64,000 bases of DNA from Cenococcum geophilum 1.58 (taxonomy: Eukaryota > Ascomycota > Dothideomycetes > Gloniales > Gloniaceae), in NCBI GenBank assembly GCA_001692895.1, contig KV748265.1, forward strand, positions 1-64,000, in the 5' to 3' direction. A program made the translations under genes and the position numbers. Positions 24,070 to 33,545 of the stretch are shown here, in pieces. Numbering within the stretch: the first letter of the stretch is position 1; each line of letters opens with the position of its first letter. The notes below the pieces were generated by a model that was not told the origin of the DNA, did not search any database, and was given only the letters and a program-made list of their open reading frames with translations.

Positions 24070-25907
24070 ATGGTTGGTCTCGGTCCCCGAAAACCTCCTT
24101 CGCGAAAGGGTACGCCATACATCACTTTACAAGAGAACCAACAATGGGGTTGATGGGACTGATCGAGATAGGTTCCATGGCCGGTGTGCCGAAGGATCTC
24201 CTGGACCAGATCAACCGGCTTGAGGAGCTTTTCACCGTCCCTCAAGAGAAGCTCAAGCAGATAACGGAACACTTCAAGGCCGAATTGACCAAAGGTATTG
24301 TGCCCCTCATGCTAGCATATATCCATTGAGATTAATTATCTATTAGGCCTCACCGTTGAGGGTGGTTCCATCGTACGTTTCCGTCTCGTTGGAGAACACC
24401 CGGCCAAGCACTGACGACCTGCAGCCTATGAACCCAACATGGTGTATGGGATTCCCGACTGGCTATGAAACCGGCACTTTCCTTGCCCTCGATATGGGTG
24501 GTACGAACCTCCGAGTTTGCGAGATCAGCTTGCCGGAAGAGAAGGGAGAGTTTGATATCATACAATCCAAATACCGCATGCCGGAAGAGTTGAAGACGGG
24601 TACAGCTCAGGAATTGTGGGACTACGTCGCCGACTGCCTGCAGCAATTTATCGAGTATCACCACGAAGGTGAAGAATTGGGCCGGCTGCCGCTCGGTTTC
24701 ACCTTCTCCTACCCTGCTTCTCAGGACTACATCGATCATGGCGTCTTACAGAGATGGACTAAGGGCTTCGATATTGATGGAGTGGAGGGCAAGGATGTTG
24801 TTCCTCCATTCGAGGCGGCTCTTGCGGAAAGGGTAAATCCTACCGTTAGCAACTCGCAGAGGTCATAGCTAACCCCTATTTCTCAGGGAGTACCCATCAA
24901 GCTTACCGCCTTAGTCAACGACACCACCGGAACCCTGATCGCCTCAGCATACACGGACGACCAAATGAAGATTGGCTGCATCTTCGGCACTGGCTGCAAC
25001 GCCGCATACATGGAAGACTGCGGCTCGGTCCCTAAACTCGCACACATGAAACTCGATCCCAAGCTCCATATGGCCATCAACTGCGAATGGGGTGCCTTCG
25101 ACAACGAGCACAAAGTCCTACCACGCACGCCGTACGACATCATCATCGACAAAGAATCTCCGCGGCCCGGCCAACAAGCCTTCGAGAAAATGATCGCGGG
25201 TCTCTACCTCGGCGAAATCTTCCGCCTCGTCCTCGCCGACCTGCACGGCAATCCCGACGTCTGCATCTTCGAAGGCCAGGACATTGGCAAGCTCAAGAAA
25301 GCATACAGCCTCGACGCCTCATTCCTAGCCGCAATCGAGGAGTAAGTCCAGCTATCCCGCCCGATCTCCCCCTCTTTTCTCTTCCTCTTTACTCACTTCC
25401 TCCCCACCCTCCTCCCACTCCCGCCCTCGTCCCCCCAAAAAAAACCCGGTTGGAAAACGCCGACTAACACCCCTCCCCAGAGACCCCTTCGAGAACCTCT
25501 CGGAAACCGCCGACCTCTTCGCCAACAAGCTCTCCCTAACCGCCACGCAGCCCGAACTCGAGCTCTGCCGCCGCCTCGCCGAGCTAATCGGCACGCGCGC
25601 CGCCCGCCTCTCCGCCTGCGGCGTCGCCGCCATCTGCAAGAAGAAGGGCTGGGAATCCTGCCACGTCGGCGCCGACGGCTCCGTGTTCAACAAGTACCCG
25701 CACTTCAAGGCGCGTGGCGCTGTCGCGCTGAGGGAGATTCTGGGCTGGACGGGGAGGAAGGATCCGATTGAGATTTTGCCCGCGGAGGACGGGAGTGGGG
25801 TGGGGGCGGCGCTGATTGCGGCGCTGACGTTGAAGAGGGTGCGGGAGGGGCAGAATGCGGGGATTAGGGATCCCGAGGCGATGTTGAAGGGGTGTGGGGG
25901 GAAGTGA
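24070..25907 (+). CDS. glkA: Glucokinase (ATP:D-glucose 6-phosphotransferase), 492 aa
   Basis: Six exons: 24070-24109, 24172-24294, 24347-24372, 24425-24832, 24887-25341 and 25481-25907. Introns of 52-139 nt all have GT...AG ends, and the joined frame gives 492 aa, the normal fungal length. It phosphorylates glucose with ATP in the cytosol, the first step of glycolysis. The start (MVGLGPRKPPSRKGS) matches fungal glucokinases. LALDMGGTN (83-91) is phosphate-1. LGFTFSYPASQDYIDHG (153-169) is the hexokinase sugar-binding signature. LVNDTTGT (208-215) carries catalytic Asp211. GCIFGTGCNAAYME is the next glucose-contact block. EDGSGVGAALIAA near the C-terminus is the adenosine motif. The 26-nt exon 3 is easily missed. 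Intron 5 is unusually long and C-rich. No key residue is missing. Confidence 0.97.
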
Positions 25908-27091
25908 GGAGGTGAGTTGGCGGGGCGGGGTGGTAGGGGAGGTGGATGGGGTTGGAGGGACGGAGGGAAGGAGAGGTAGAAGGCCTGTGGACCGGTTCGG
26001 AAGTAGTTGATGTTCTGATTCTGGGCGGTGGGAGATTGGGATTGAGTTTGTGTATACAGGCCATGAACATGATTGCTCCGTTTGAAAGCGATTAGTTGAG
26101 AATTTGAGAGTTGTAGCCTTAACAGAGAATTGTGAGATTGGATTATGTGACTGGTGTGGGACTGAGAAGGTAGAAAGGTTGGCTAGATGTTGAAGAGCGG
26201 ATGAAGGTCTTCGCTGCTGCAATTCATGTTTGCGCTAAATGTATTATCTATCTAATCTCTTGCTCTAAGCGATCTAGCCGCGGCTGGTAGGATCCGAGGG
26301 AGGAAATGGTCCCCTTTGCCTTTTCCTACACATCAATTTTCGTAAACTCCAGCGGGTTGATCTGGCTTGCGATGTCTACACGAGACTTTATGTTTCAGGG
26401 ATGGACTAAGCAAAGTGATGGTCTTGGGCGGGCTGTGTCAACTTCAGTCCGTTAGCATCTTCGTGAACTCGGGAGTCCGTCTGCCTGCTTACTGTTCTAC
26501 TTAATCTTAGAGAATTGCTTAAATATATTATAAGGTGCTATTTTAGGGTCTCTAGCTGTAGGATCTTAGAACGGCTGTATAACAGAGACACTAAATAAGT
26601 ATATCTAAATTTACCAATCGCCTTCCGCCCTATAGTATCGATAAGATCCCGCCCAATAGAACCAATCGGATTAAGTTGGGATGCCCAATTGTTTTATTTT
26701 GCCAGTGCACGGATCACTTGATGGTAGGACGCTACCGTTGCATGGGATACTAAGTTCAGTCTCTTCGAAGTAGAGACAATTTCACTCAATTAGTGCCAAG
26801 GTAGTTGCTGATGCCATTTGCAGGCTATTCTGTGAGAAGATAGTTTGAAATACTGCTTCCGTTGTGATTTGACTTTTCATGTATTGTATCCCGCAGCAGC
26901 ACCTCAAGCAGCTGAGGGCGATGTCAGGAATCCTGATTGTGCGCACGGGCCCGGTTGCTGGCCGCCACTACGTTGCAGCGCAGTAAGGCTGAGCCATGAG
27001 GATTGAGAATCCTGCCGCTGAGCAGCTCTTCATCCATCATGATTTCTCTATCGCTCCTTTCTAATCTTTGGGCCTCAAACCCATCACCGAG
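25908..27091. other. Intergenic region between glucokinase and NLR genes
   Basis: No gene is supported. Just after the glucokinase stop the plus strand is strongly G-rich, giving a long but motif-free minus-strand frame (25584-26222). At about 26.50-26.62 kb there is a small TA-rich patch like the RIP-altered blocks, possibly a tiny repeat relic. The NLR promoter must lie within the last few hundred bases. Confidence 0.5.
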
Positions 27092-30000
27092 ATGGCGCGC
27101 CGCTTTCAACGCGAAGCATATACGGTAGGATGGGTGTGCGCGCTCCCTATCGAGCTCGCCGCGGCACAGGAGATGCTCGACGAAGAACACGAGGACCTCG
27201 AGCAGGATGAGAACGATGGCAATCTATACTCTCTAGGGTCGATCGGCGGACACAAGGTCGTGCTCGCCTGCCTGCCAGCGGGCCAAACTGGCACAAACTC
27301 AGCTGCGGTAGTGGCCATGCAAATGAAGGCCACCTTCAAAGGGATCCGGTTTGGGCTGATGGTCGGTATTGGAGGTGGTGTCCCCAGCGAAGAGGTGGAT
27401 ATCCGACTCGGGGATGTCGTGATTAGCCAGCCAGTCCAGGCTTTTGGCGGCGTGGTCCAATACGACTCTGGAAAGGCCACCCCAAGTGGCTTTGAACGGA
27501 CGGGATCTCTCAGTGCCCCGCCGCCGATATTGCTCAGTGCAGTTGCTAAAATGCGGGCGAACCACCTCCGGCGACGAAGCAATCTCTCTAAACACCTCTC
27601 CAAGTTTAGCCGCATCCCAGAGTTTACGCGCGCCAGTGCTGGGCCTGACATGCTATTCAAAGCAGCATACGACCATGCTGGAGGACGGCTATGTGAAACG
27701 TGTAGTGCGGATCAGAGGGTGACACGGCAGCCACGAGAGAGTGAAGATGTTGTTATCCACTGCGGGACAATTGCATCGGGCAACCAAGTCATGAGATATG
27801 GGACCACGAGGGACACAGTAAGTGCAGAGCTCGGCGGCGTCCTCTGTTTCGAGATGGAGGCAGGGGGCCTGATGAACAATTTTCCCTGCCTCGTCATCCG
27901 CGGCATCTGCGACTACGCCGACTCGCACAAGAACAAGAAGTGGCAGGCATATGCAGCTGGGACGGCGGCAGCGTGCGCGAAGGAAGTGCTGTTGGTTATA
28001 CCGCCGGGGGAGGTGGCAAAGACACGTACGGTACAGGAAGCAATTGCACCAACAAGTGGTTAGTCGAGCTATCGCATTTTTCTATAAATCAAATGGCGCT
28101 AAGGCCAGAGTAGAACGTCTGCGTGCACCCTCGTATTACATTCCGTTCTCCAGAAACCCACGCTTTGTCGGTCGGATCGCAGAGCTCGACGCACTGACGC
28201 AAAAGCTCTTTGTGAACAAGGAGAGTCAGAAGGTGACGCTCGTTGGCCTTGGTGGGATCGGCAAAACGCAAGTCGCGCTGAAGTTTGCGTACTCCGTGAA
28301 AGACAGCCGGCCAGAGTACTCTATCTTTTGGGTACCGGCTTTGAGCTTGGAGAGTTTTGAACAAGCGTGCGGCGAGATTGCAAGGACACTCCGAATACCT
28401 CTAGCGGCGGGAGACAAAGAGGACGTGAAAGAGCTCGTAAGGCAGTACCTTAGCGCGAAGAGAGCGGGAAAATGGCTGTTGGTCGTCGACAATGCCGACG
28501 ACATGGAAATAGTTTTTGGAGCGGGGAGGTCGAAAGGTGTGGCCGACTATTTGCCAGAGAAGGAGGACAGTCTAATCGTGTTCACGACACGACATCAAGA
28601 GGTAGCGGTGTCATTGACAGGCAGCGATGTGGTCGAGCTAGAGAAGATGGATGGCAAGGAAGCGGTCGACTTTCTCGAGAAGTCGCTAATTCGGAAGGAT
28701 CTGCTTCGCGACGATGCGATCACGACCAAGCTTTTAGTAGAACTGGACTATCTTCCGTTAGCAATTGCACAGGCAGCAGCCTATATCAATACAAACAAAA
28801 CATCTATATCAGAATACTTACGACTCTTAGGAAGCACAGAGCAGGATATTATTAGCATCATGAGCAAGGAGTTCCGTGATAGCACGCGATACAAAAACAC
28901 AGCGAGCGCAGTCGCAACGACATGGATGGTATCGTTTGGTCAGATTCGCAAGTATGATGCGGTTGCGGCAGACCTTTTAGCATACATATGCTGTATTGAA
29001 TGGAAAGCAATTCCGCGCTCGATTTTACCCATAGTCCAGCCAGAAGCGCGGATGATGGGCGCCATCGGCACGCTCTGTGCGTATCAGTTTGTGGTCAAAC
29101 GAGAAAACGAGGACACGTACGACGTTCACAGGCTTGTGCACCTGGCGACCAGAATTTGGGTTGATCAACGTGGGTCTATGGCAGAAACGAGAGAAATGGC
29201 AGTTGTCCATCTTACGCAGGTTTTTCCATCCGACGACTACGCGAACCGCGAGTTGTGGAGGGAGTACTTGCCACATGCGATACGACTATGTAATGATAAA
29301 GAGCAAGAAGGCCTCGAAGTGAGATACGAGTTATGTCTAAAGGTTGGACAGTGCTTGTGGGTCGATGGGAGGGTTCGGGAAGCTGTCGCATGGCTCGAGG
29401 AGTCATATTATTGGAGAAAGAGCCATCTCGCAGAGGACAGCCCAGGCCGGCTATTATCGCAGCACGAGCTCGCAGCGGCATACCATGCAGACGGACAGGT
29501 TCGGAAGGCGGTCGAGCTGCTGGAGCACGTCGTCGCCATACGAAAGGAGATGCTCGTCGAGGAGCACCCAGACCGACTGGCGTCGCAGCACGAGCTCGCA
29601 GTGGTATACCAAGCAGACGGACAGGTTCGGAAGGCGGTCGAGTTGTTGGAGCACGTTGTCGCCATACGAAAGGAGGTGCTCGTCCAGGAGCACCCTTCCC
29701 GACTGGCGTCGCAGCACGTGCTCGCAATGGCATACCAAGCAGACGGACAGGTTCGGAAGGCGGTCGAGCTGTTGGAGCACGTCGTTGCCGTACGAAAGGA
29801 GGTGTTCGTCGAGGAGCACCCCTCTCGACTGGCGTCGCAGCACGTGCTCGCAATGGCATACCAAGCAGACGGACCAGGTGCAGAAGGCGATCGAGCTACT
29901 GTCGCGCGTCGTCGCCGCACGAAAGAAGGCACTCGTCGAGGAGCCACCAGACCGACTAGCGTCGCAGCACGTGCTCGCATCGGCATACCAAGCAGACGGG

Positions 30001-30506
30001 CAGGTGCGGAAGGCGGTCGAGATGCTAGAGCACGTCGTCGCGGTAGAAGAGAAGGTGCTCGTTGAGGAGCATCCGGACCGACTGACGTCGCAGCACGTGC
30101 TCGCAATGGCATACCAAGCAGACGGACAGGTTCGAAGGCGGTCGAGCTGTTGGAGCACGTCGTCGCCATACGAAAGGAGGTGCTCGTCGAGGAGCACCCT
30201 TCTCGACTGGCGTCGCAGCACGTGCTCGCAATGGCATACCAAGCAGACGGACAGGTTCGGAAGGCGGTCGAGCTGCTGTCGCGCGTCGTCGCTGTACGAA
30301 AGAAGGCACTCGTCGAGGAGCACCCAGACCGACTGGCGTCGCAGTACGTGCTCGCAATGGCATACCAAGCAGACGGGCAGGTGCGGAAGGCGGTCGAGCT
30401 GCTGAACTATGTCGTCGCGGTAAAACGGAGGGTTTTAAAAGAAGACCATCCTTCCCGACTAATATCACAACGTATGCTTGCATTCTGGTGCCAAGTAGAC
30501 GCCTAG
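27092..30506 (+). CDS. NLR-type protein: PNP_UDP N-domain, NB-ARC, TPR array
   Basis: Start ATG at 27092 (context accgagATGGC). Exon 1 is 27092-28058; a 52-nt intron (28059-28110, GTTAGT...AG) joins to exon 2. Residues about 9-310 form a purine/uridine-phosphorylase-like domain (YTVGWVCALPIELAAA, GLMVGIGGGVP, CFEMEAGGLMNNFPCLVIRG). Residues about 335-640 form NB-ARC: P-loop GLGGIGKT (368-375), LLVVDNADD (445-453), VFTTRH, YLPLAIAQ and a winged-helix end with DVHRLVHLATR. From about 740 come TPR units of 42 residues. The array carries a one-base insertion near 29873 and a one-base loss near 30134. As read, the protein ends at a stop at 30063-30065 (about 973 aa). Both changes are in near-identical repeats, and the original frame resumes to TAG 30504-30506 (about 1,120 aa). 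This architecture is typical of fungal STAND/NLR proteins; its trigger is unknown. Confidence 0.85.
29361..30506 (+). repeat. 126-bp tandem array encoding 42-residue TPR units
   Basis: Nine units (the first, at 29361, diverged) recur with period 126: starts at 29487, 29613, 29739, 29865, 29992, 30118, 30243 and 30369, with a short tail at 30495. The offsets at 29992 and 30243 reflect one extra and one missing base. Each unit encodes ADGQVRKAVELLEHVV, then IRKEVLVEEHPSRL, then ASQHVLAMAYQ. Units differ mainly at a few positions (EHVV/SRVV, IRKEV/VRKKA, SRL/DRL). Such high internal conservation is known for fungal NLR repeat domains and permits rapid copy-number change. Confidence 0.95.
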
Positions 30507-30608
30507 CTATAATAGTTTGACGTAAACTAATTTATCTACTTTAGTTTACTTGTTTTATTAAGTAATTATATAAAAGCTTATAATTATAATTAGCTTATTA
30601 TAAGGCAT
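30507..30608. other. 3' flank of the NLR gene, entry into the AT-rich block
   Basis: Base composition turns abruptly AT-rich right after the NLR stop. No feature is seen apart from the first copy of the MITE target duplication (30601-30608). Confidence 0.4.
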
Positions 30609-30969
30609 CAGTGATGGCAATAATCAGTTAGTTAGTTATAATTATATTATGTTATCAGGAACATAACTAACCTAATCATAATCGCACCTAGTGATTATGT
30701 TACTTATATATAACTACATAACCAACCCGGATATACTACGGAAATAAGGGGGGGCGGGGGTAAAGCTTTGTGTAGAGCCCTGGGCGGGAGCTCTGGGCAA
30801 GTGTGTTATCTACACGTGCTATCTCACGTGTAGATAACATCGCGTGGAGGCTCGTGCCTAAAAGACGTAATCAATATAACTATATAACCAAATCAGAATC
30901 ACTTTCTTTAATTATATAATAATTGGAATTATAGGGCTAATTATGGTTATATAGTTATTGCCATTACTA
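30609..30969. mobile_element. hAT-type MITE, 361 bp, with 8-bp target duplication
   Basis: The left end is CAGTGATGGCAATAA and the right end is TTATTGCCATTACTA, inverted apart from transitions of the RIP kind. The flanks are TAAGGCAT (30601-30608) and TAAGGTAT (30970-30977), an 8-bp duplication with one C/T difference. CAG-type ends plus an 8-bp duplication point to the hAT superfamily. No transposase is encoded. The middle (about 30.75-30.86 kb) is GC-rich and contains the strong hairpin listed separately. Confidence 0.7.
30804..30839. repeat. Perfect inverted repeat, 15-bp arms, 6-nt loop
   Basis: TGTTATCTACACGTG and CACGTGTAGATAACA flank the loop ctatct. It lies inside the GC-rich centre of the hAT-type MITE. 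It could form a stem-loop in RNA or a cruciform in DNA; its role is unknown. It is too AT-balanced and isolated to call a terminator. Confidence 0.8.
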
Positions 30970-30977
30970 TAAGGTAT

Positions 30978-33368
30978 ATTTCCTAGGCATATTATAGGGA
31001 GTAGGTAAGCTAAGTATAAGTTATAAAAGACTTGATAGAAAAGAGGACGATATAGTAAAGAGTATAGTAATAGCCTTATATAAAGACGAACTAATAAGGA
31101 GGAAAGGGCTATAAGCTTAAGGTGCTTATAAGGAGGTATAACGCCTAGCCTTTGGCTAGGCCTTAGCTACCCCTAACTAGCCCTTAGGCAATATACTTAA
31201 GTAAGGGTAAAATACCCCTTATATTTATCTACTTTATATAATATAAAATCTATATATACTTATCTAAAAGTTTTTAATAATTTAAATAGTAACCCTTTTG
31301 AGTCTTAAAATAGTAAATAGTAATTAAAATAATTAAATAAGTATTAATATTAATAAATATATTTTAAATATAATAATAGTTTATAGTTAGGGCTATAGTA
31401 GCTACGCTAATATAATAAGTATATAGTGGCCGTCGAAAACGGACTCTGCACCTGTACGTGGTGACGGCTACGAACCTAAGTCTTTGAAGTTCAGACTTAG
31501 AGCCAACGCAGAGACGTTGCACAGCGTGCGATACGACCTAGTGGTAGTGGTGGGTATTATAGGCGGTGGTGAAAAGTTTTCACATGGGATGGTGAGATCT
31601 CGAAAACCACTACTAAGTGCCCCTTACGAATAACAGCAATACTATTCTCCTATTAAGGCACCTGTACGATCCAATATGGATACACGGCATTTAATAACAT
31701 CCCCCGACCCCCAGTAAAGAGCATTAACGACCTCTTACGTTAATAAATGAGCGATTGCGAACGAACGAGTAACGAGCAAATATACGGCCCCTCCTAACCC
31801 CCAGGGCGATCGCCCGCGGAGCATACGGTCACTCGCCATCAACTATTAAATACCTAGCAGCCTAGATAATACCGTACGGTTTTCCTGTCTCCTCTTAAGG
31901 AGTAGTAACCCTTAGCGAGGGCCTAGTGACTAGGGCCTAGGCATAAAAGATACTCAGGCATACACGTCCCGCTCGCCTTTTAGTATAGTAGTAGTTTATA
32001 AATAAATCCCCCTTACGCCTTTAATAGGCCTTAGGGGGGGGAAGGTATAGCGTATATAGTAATAGTTAACAAGAGATAGTATATAGGGGGTGGTTAAAAT
32101 ATAGAATATAACTATAAGTGTATAGCAATCGAACGGTAAGGCCTAGCTAGGACGTAGTGAACCCTAGCTAGGATAAGCTAGAGAAGGAAGTAGTGGTTCC
32201 TAAGGAGTTCGAATATCTAAGGAGGACAGGACGTAGCCGTAGGCCTATAGGGCCGCCGCTATAGACGGATATAGTAAACCGGGGTTTTTTATCCTACTGA
32301 GGTGGCTTATAGGGTTTTTCCTCCCCCAAACTATAGGGTTTTCTTCCTGTAAATTATAAGTTTTCCCCCTGTAACGGAGTAGTCTATATAGGCCTAGATA
32401 GGATCCATATTAAACGTTAATTAAGAATTACTACTAATAAGTATATAGTTAAACTATTAAGTAATAAGCTAGTATATTAGGGTGTAACGAAGCCTTATAG
32501 GAAATACCATGATGGACTTGTTAAAGGGCTAGGTATATAGGTTAAGGAATAGTTAAATAATAAATATAACTTAGTAAAGTAGGTTACCCAATAAATTAAC
32601 TCTAATTTTATTCTAAGATTTACTATAAAGAAGAGAACTATCTAGGTAGGGACTATAGTCCTTTAAATATATAATACTGCGCCTAAGAAATGTACTAAGT
32701 ACGTTAGTATATTAGTATATTAGTATATTACATTCCTATATTTCTACGTTCCTATATTTCTATTACGGAGTAAGTATAAGCGACGATAATATATAACGAA
32801 GTAGATATTATTAAGCTATGTATATAAACTATATAATAAAGTTAAGACGTTATATAAGGAAAAAAGGTAAGAAAATGAGAAGAAAGGGTATATATTATTA
32901 GCTTAGTTACTTAGTTAATACGTATACGGAGCAGAATAGGATTTAGGTAGTAGTCCTAGTAGAACCTAGTAGGATTTAGTAAAACTTGTCGGAATATGGT
33001 AGAATATGGCAGATTACCGTTAGATTGCCGCAAATTGCCGTTAGATTGCTATTTTGTAGTCAGTCTCTAGTTACTAAGTTAGTAGAAATAGGTGGACGTA
33101 TATAAGTTGTTATAGGGGTATCCCGTAACAATTCTGTACTTATAATATAACTAACTATATAACTTAGCTACCCTTTATTCTATAGCTTAATTAGTTCTAG
33201 CGCCTTTTATACTATCTTAACTAACCTATTTATATCTCTTTTTAGTAGTCGTACTACTGCTAATATAAGGTTTATAATACTATCTCCCTTCTCTTTATCT
33301 TCGTCTTTAAAGATATCTCCTATCTCTAAGTTGTTTATTAAAGGTATAGTATTCCTATCTTTAATTTA
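30978..33368. repeat. AT-rich degenerate repeats with a higher-GC island
   Basis: Mostly decayed repeat sequence without long frames. Between about 31.43 and 32.30 kb composition rises and tetranucleotides such as ctag and ccta recur, but I recognise no gene, RNA or transposon domain. 32375-32427 matches 121-173. About 32.98-33.13 kb (TGTCGG...CGTAACA) might be a solitary LTR, without support from a second copy. 33.13-33.37 kb is the left flank of the site into which Copia element A inserted. Confidence 0.5.
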
Positions 33369-33373
33369 ATAAC

Positions 33374-33545
33374 TGTTGGTCTTATAAGGTGATATCACGT
33401 ATCTATAGGTTGTAGGTAGTATAATGGTTATTATTCTTCTTAATAATTAAGGACGAAGGGCTTAAGGCTCTTCGCCACGCTAGTGTCGCGGCGACACGTG
33501 ACGGCAACTTGCCTTACGTGGCGGCAATTTGCCTTATTCCCAACA
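33374..33545 (-). repeat. LTR of Copia A, 3' side in coding orientation
   Basis: 172 bp, TGTTGG...CCAACA, preceded by the ATAAC duplication. It contains the GC-rich core shared with the LTRs of B and D (about 33.47-33.52 kb). Confidence 0.9.

Noticed and set aside
25584-26222. 212-codon minus-strand ORF over the glucokinase end
   Set aside because: It overlaps well-supported exon 6, is Pro/Arg-rich because of strand composition bias, and has no motif.
29212-30483. Several long minus-strand and alternate-frame ORFs across the NLR repeat array
   Set aside because: The 126-bp period is a multiple of three, so an open unit stays open in every frame; these are shadows of the TPR coding sequence.
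32978-33131. Solitary LTR (TGTCGG...CGTAACA)
   Set aside because: No second copy and no target duplication found in the window; left as a possibility only.
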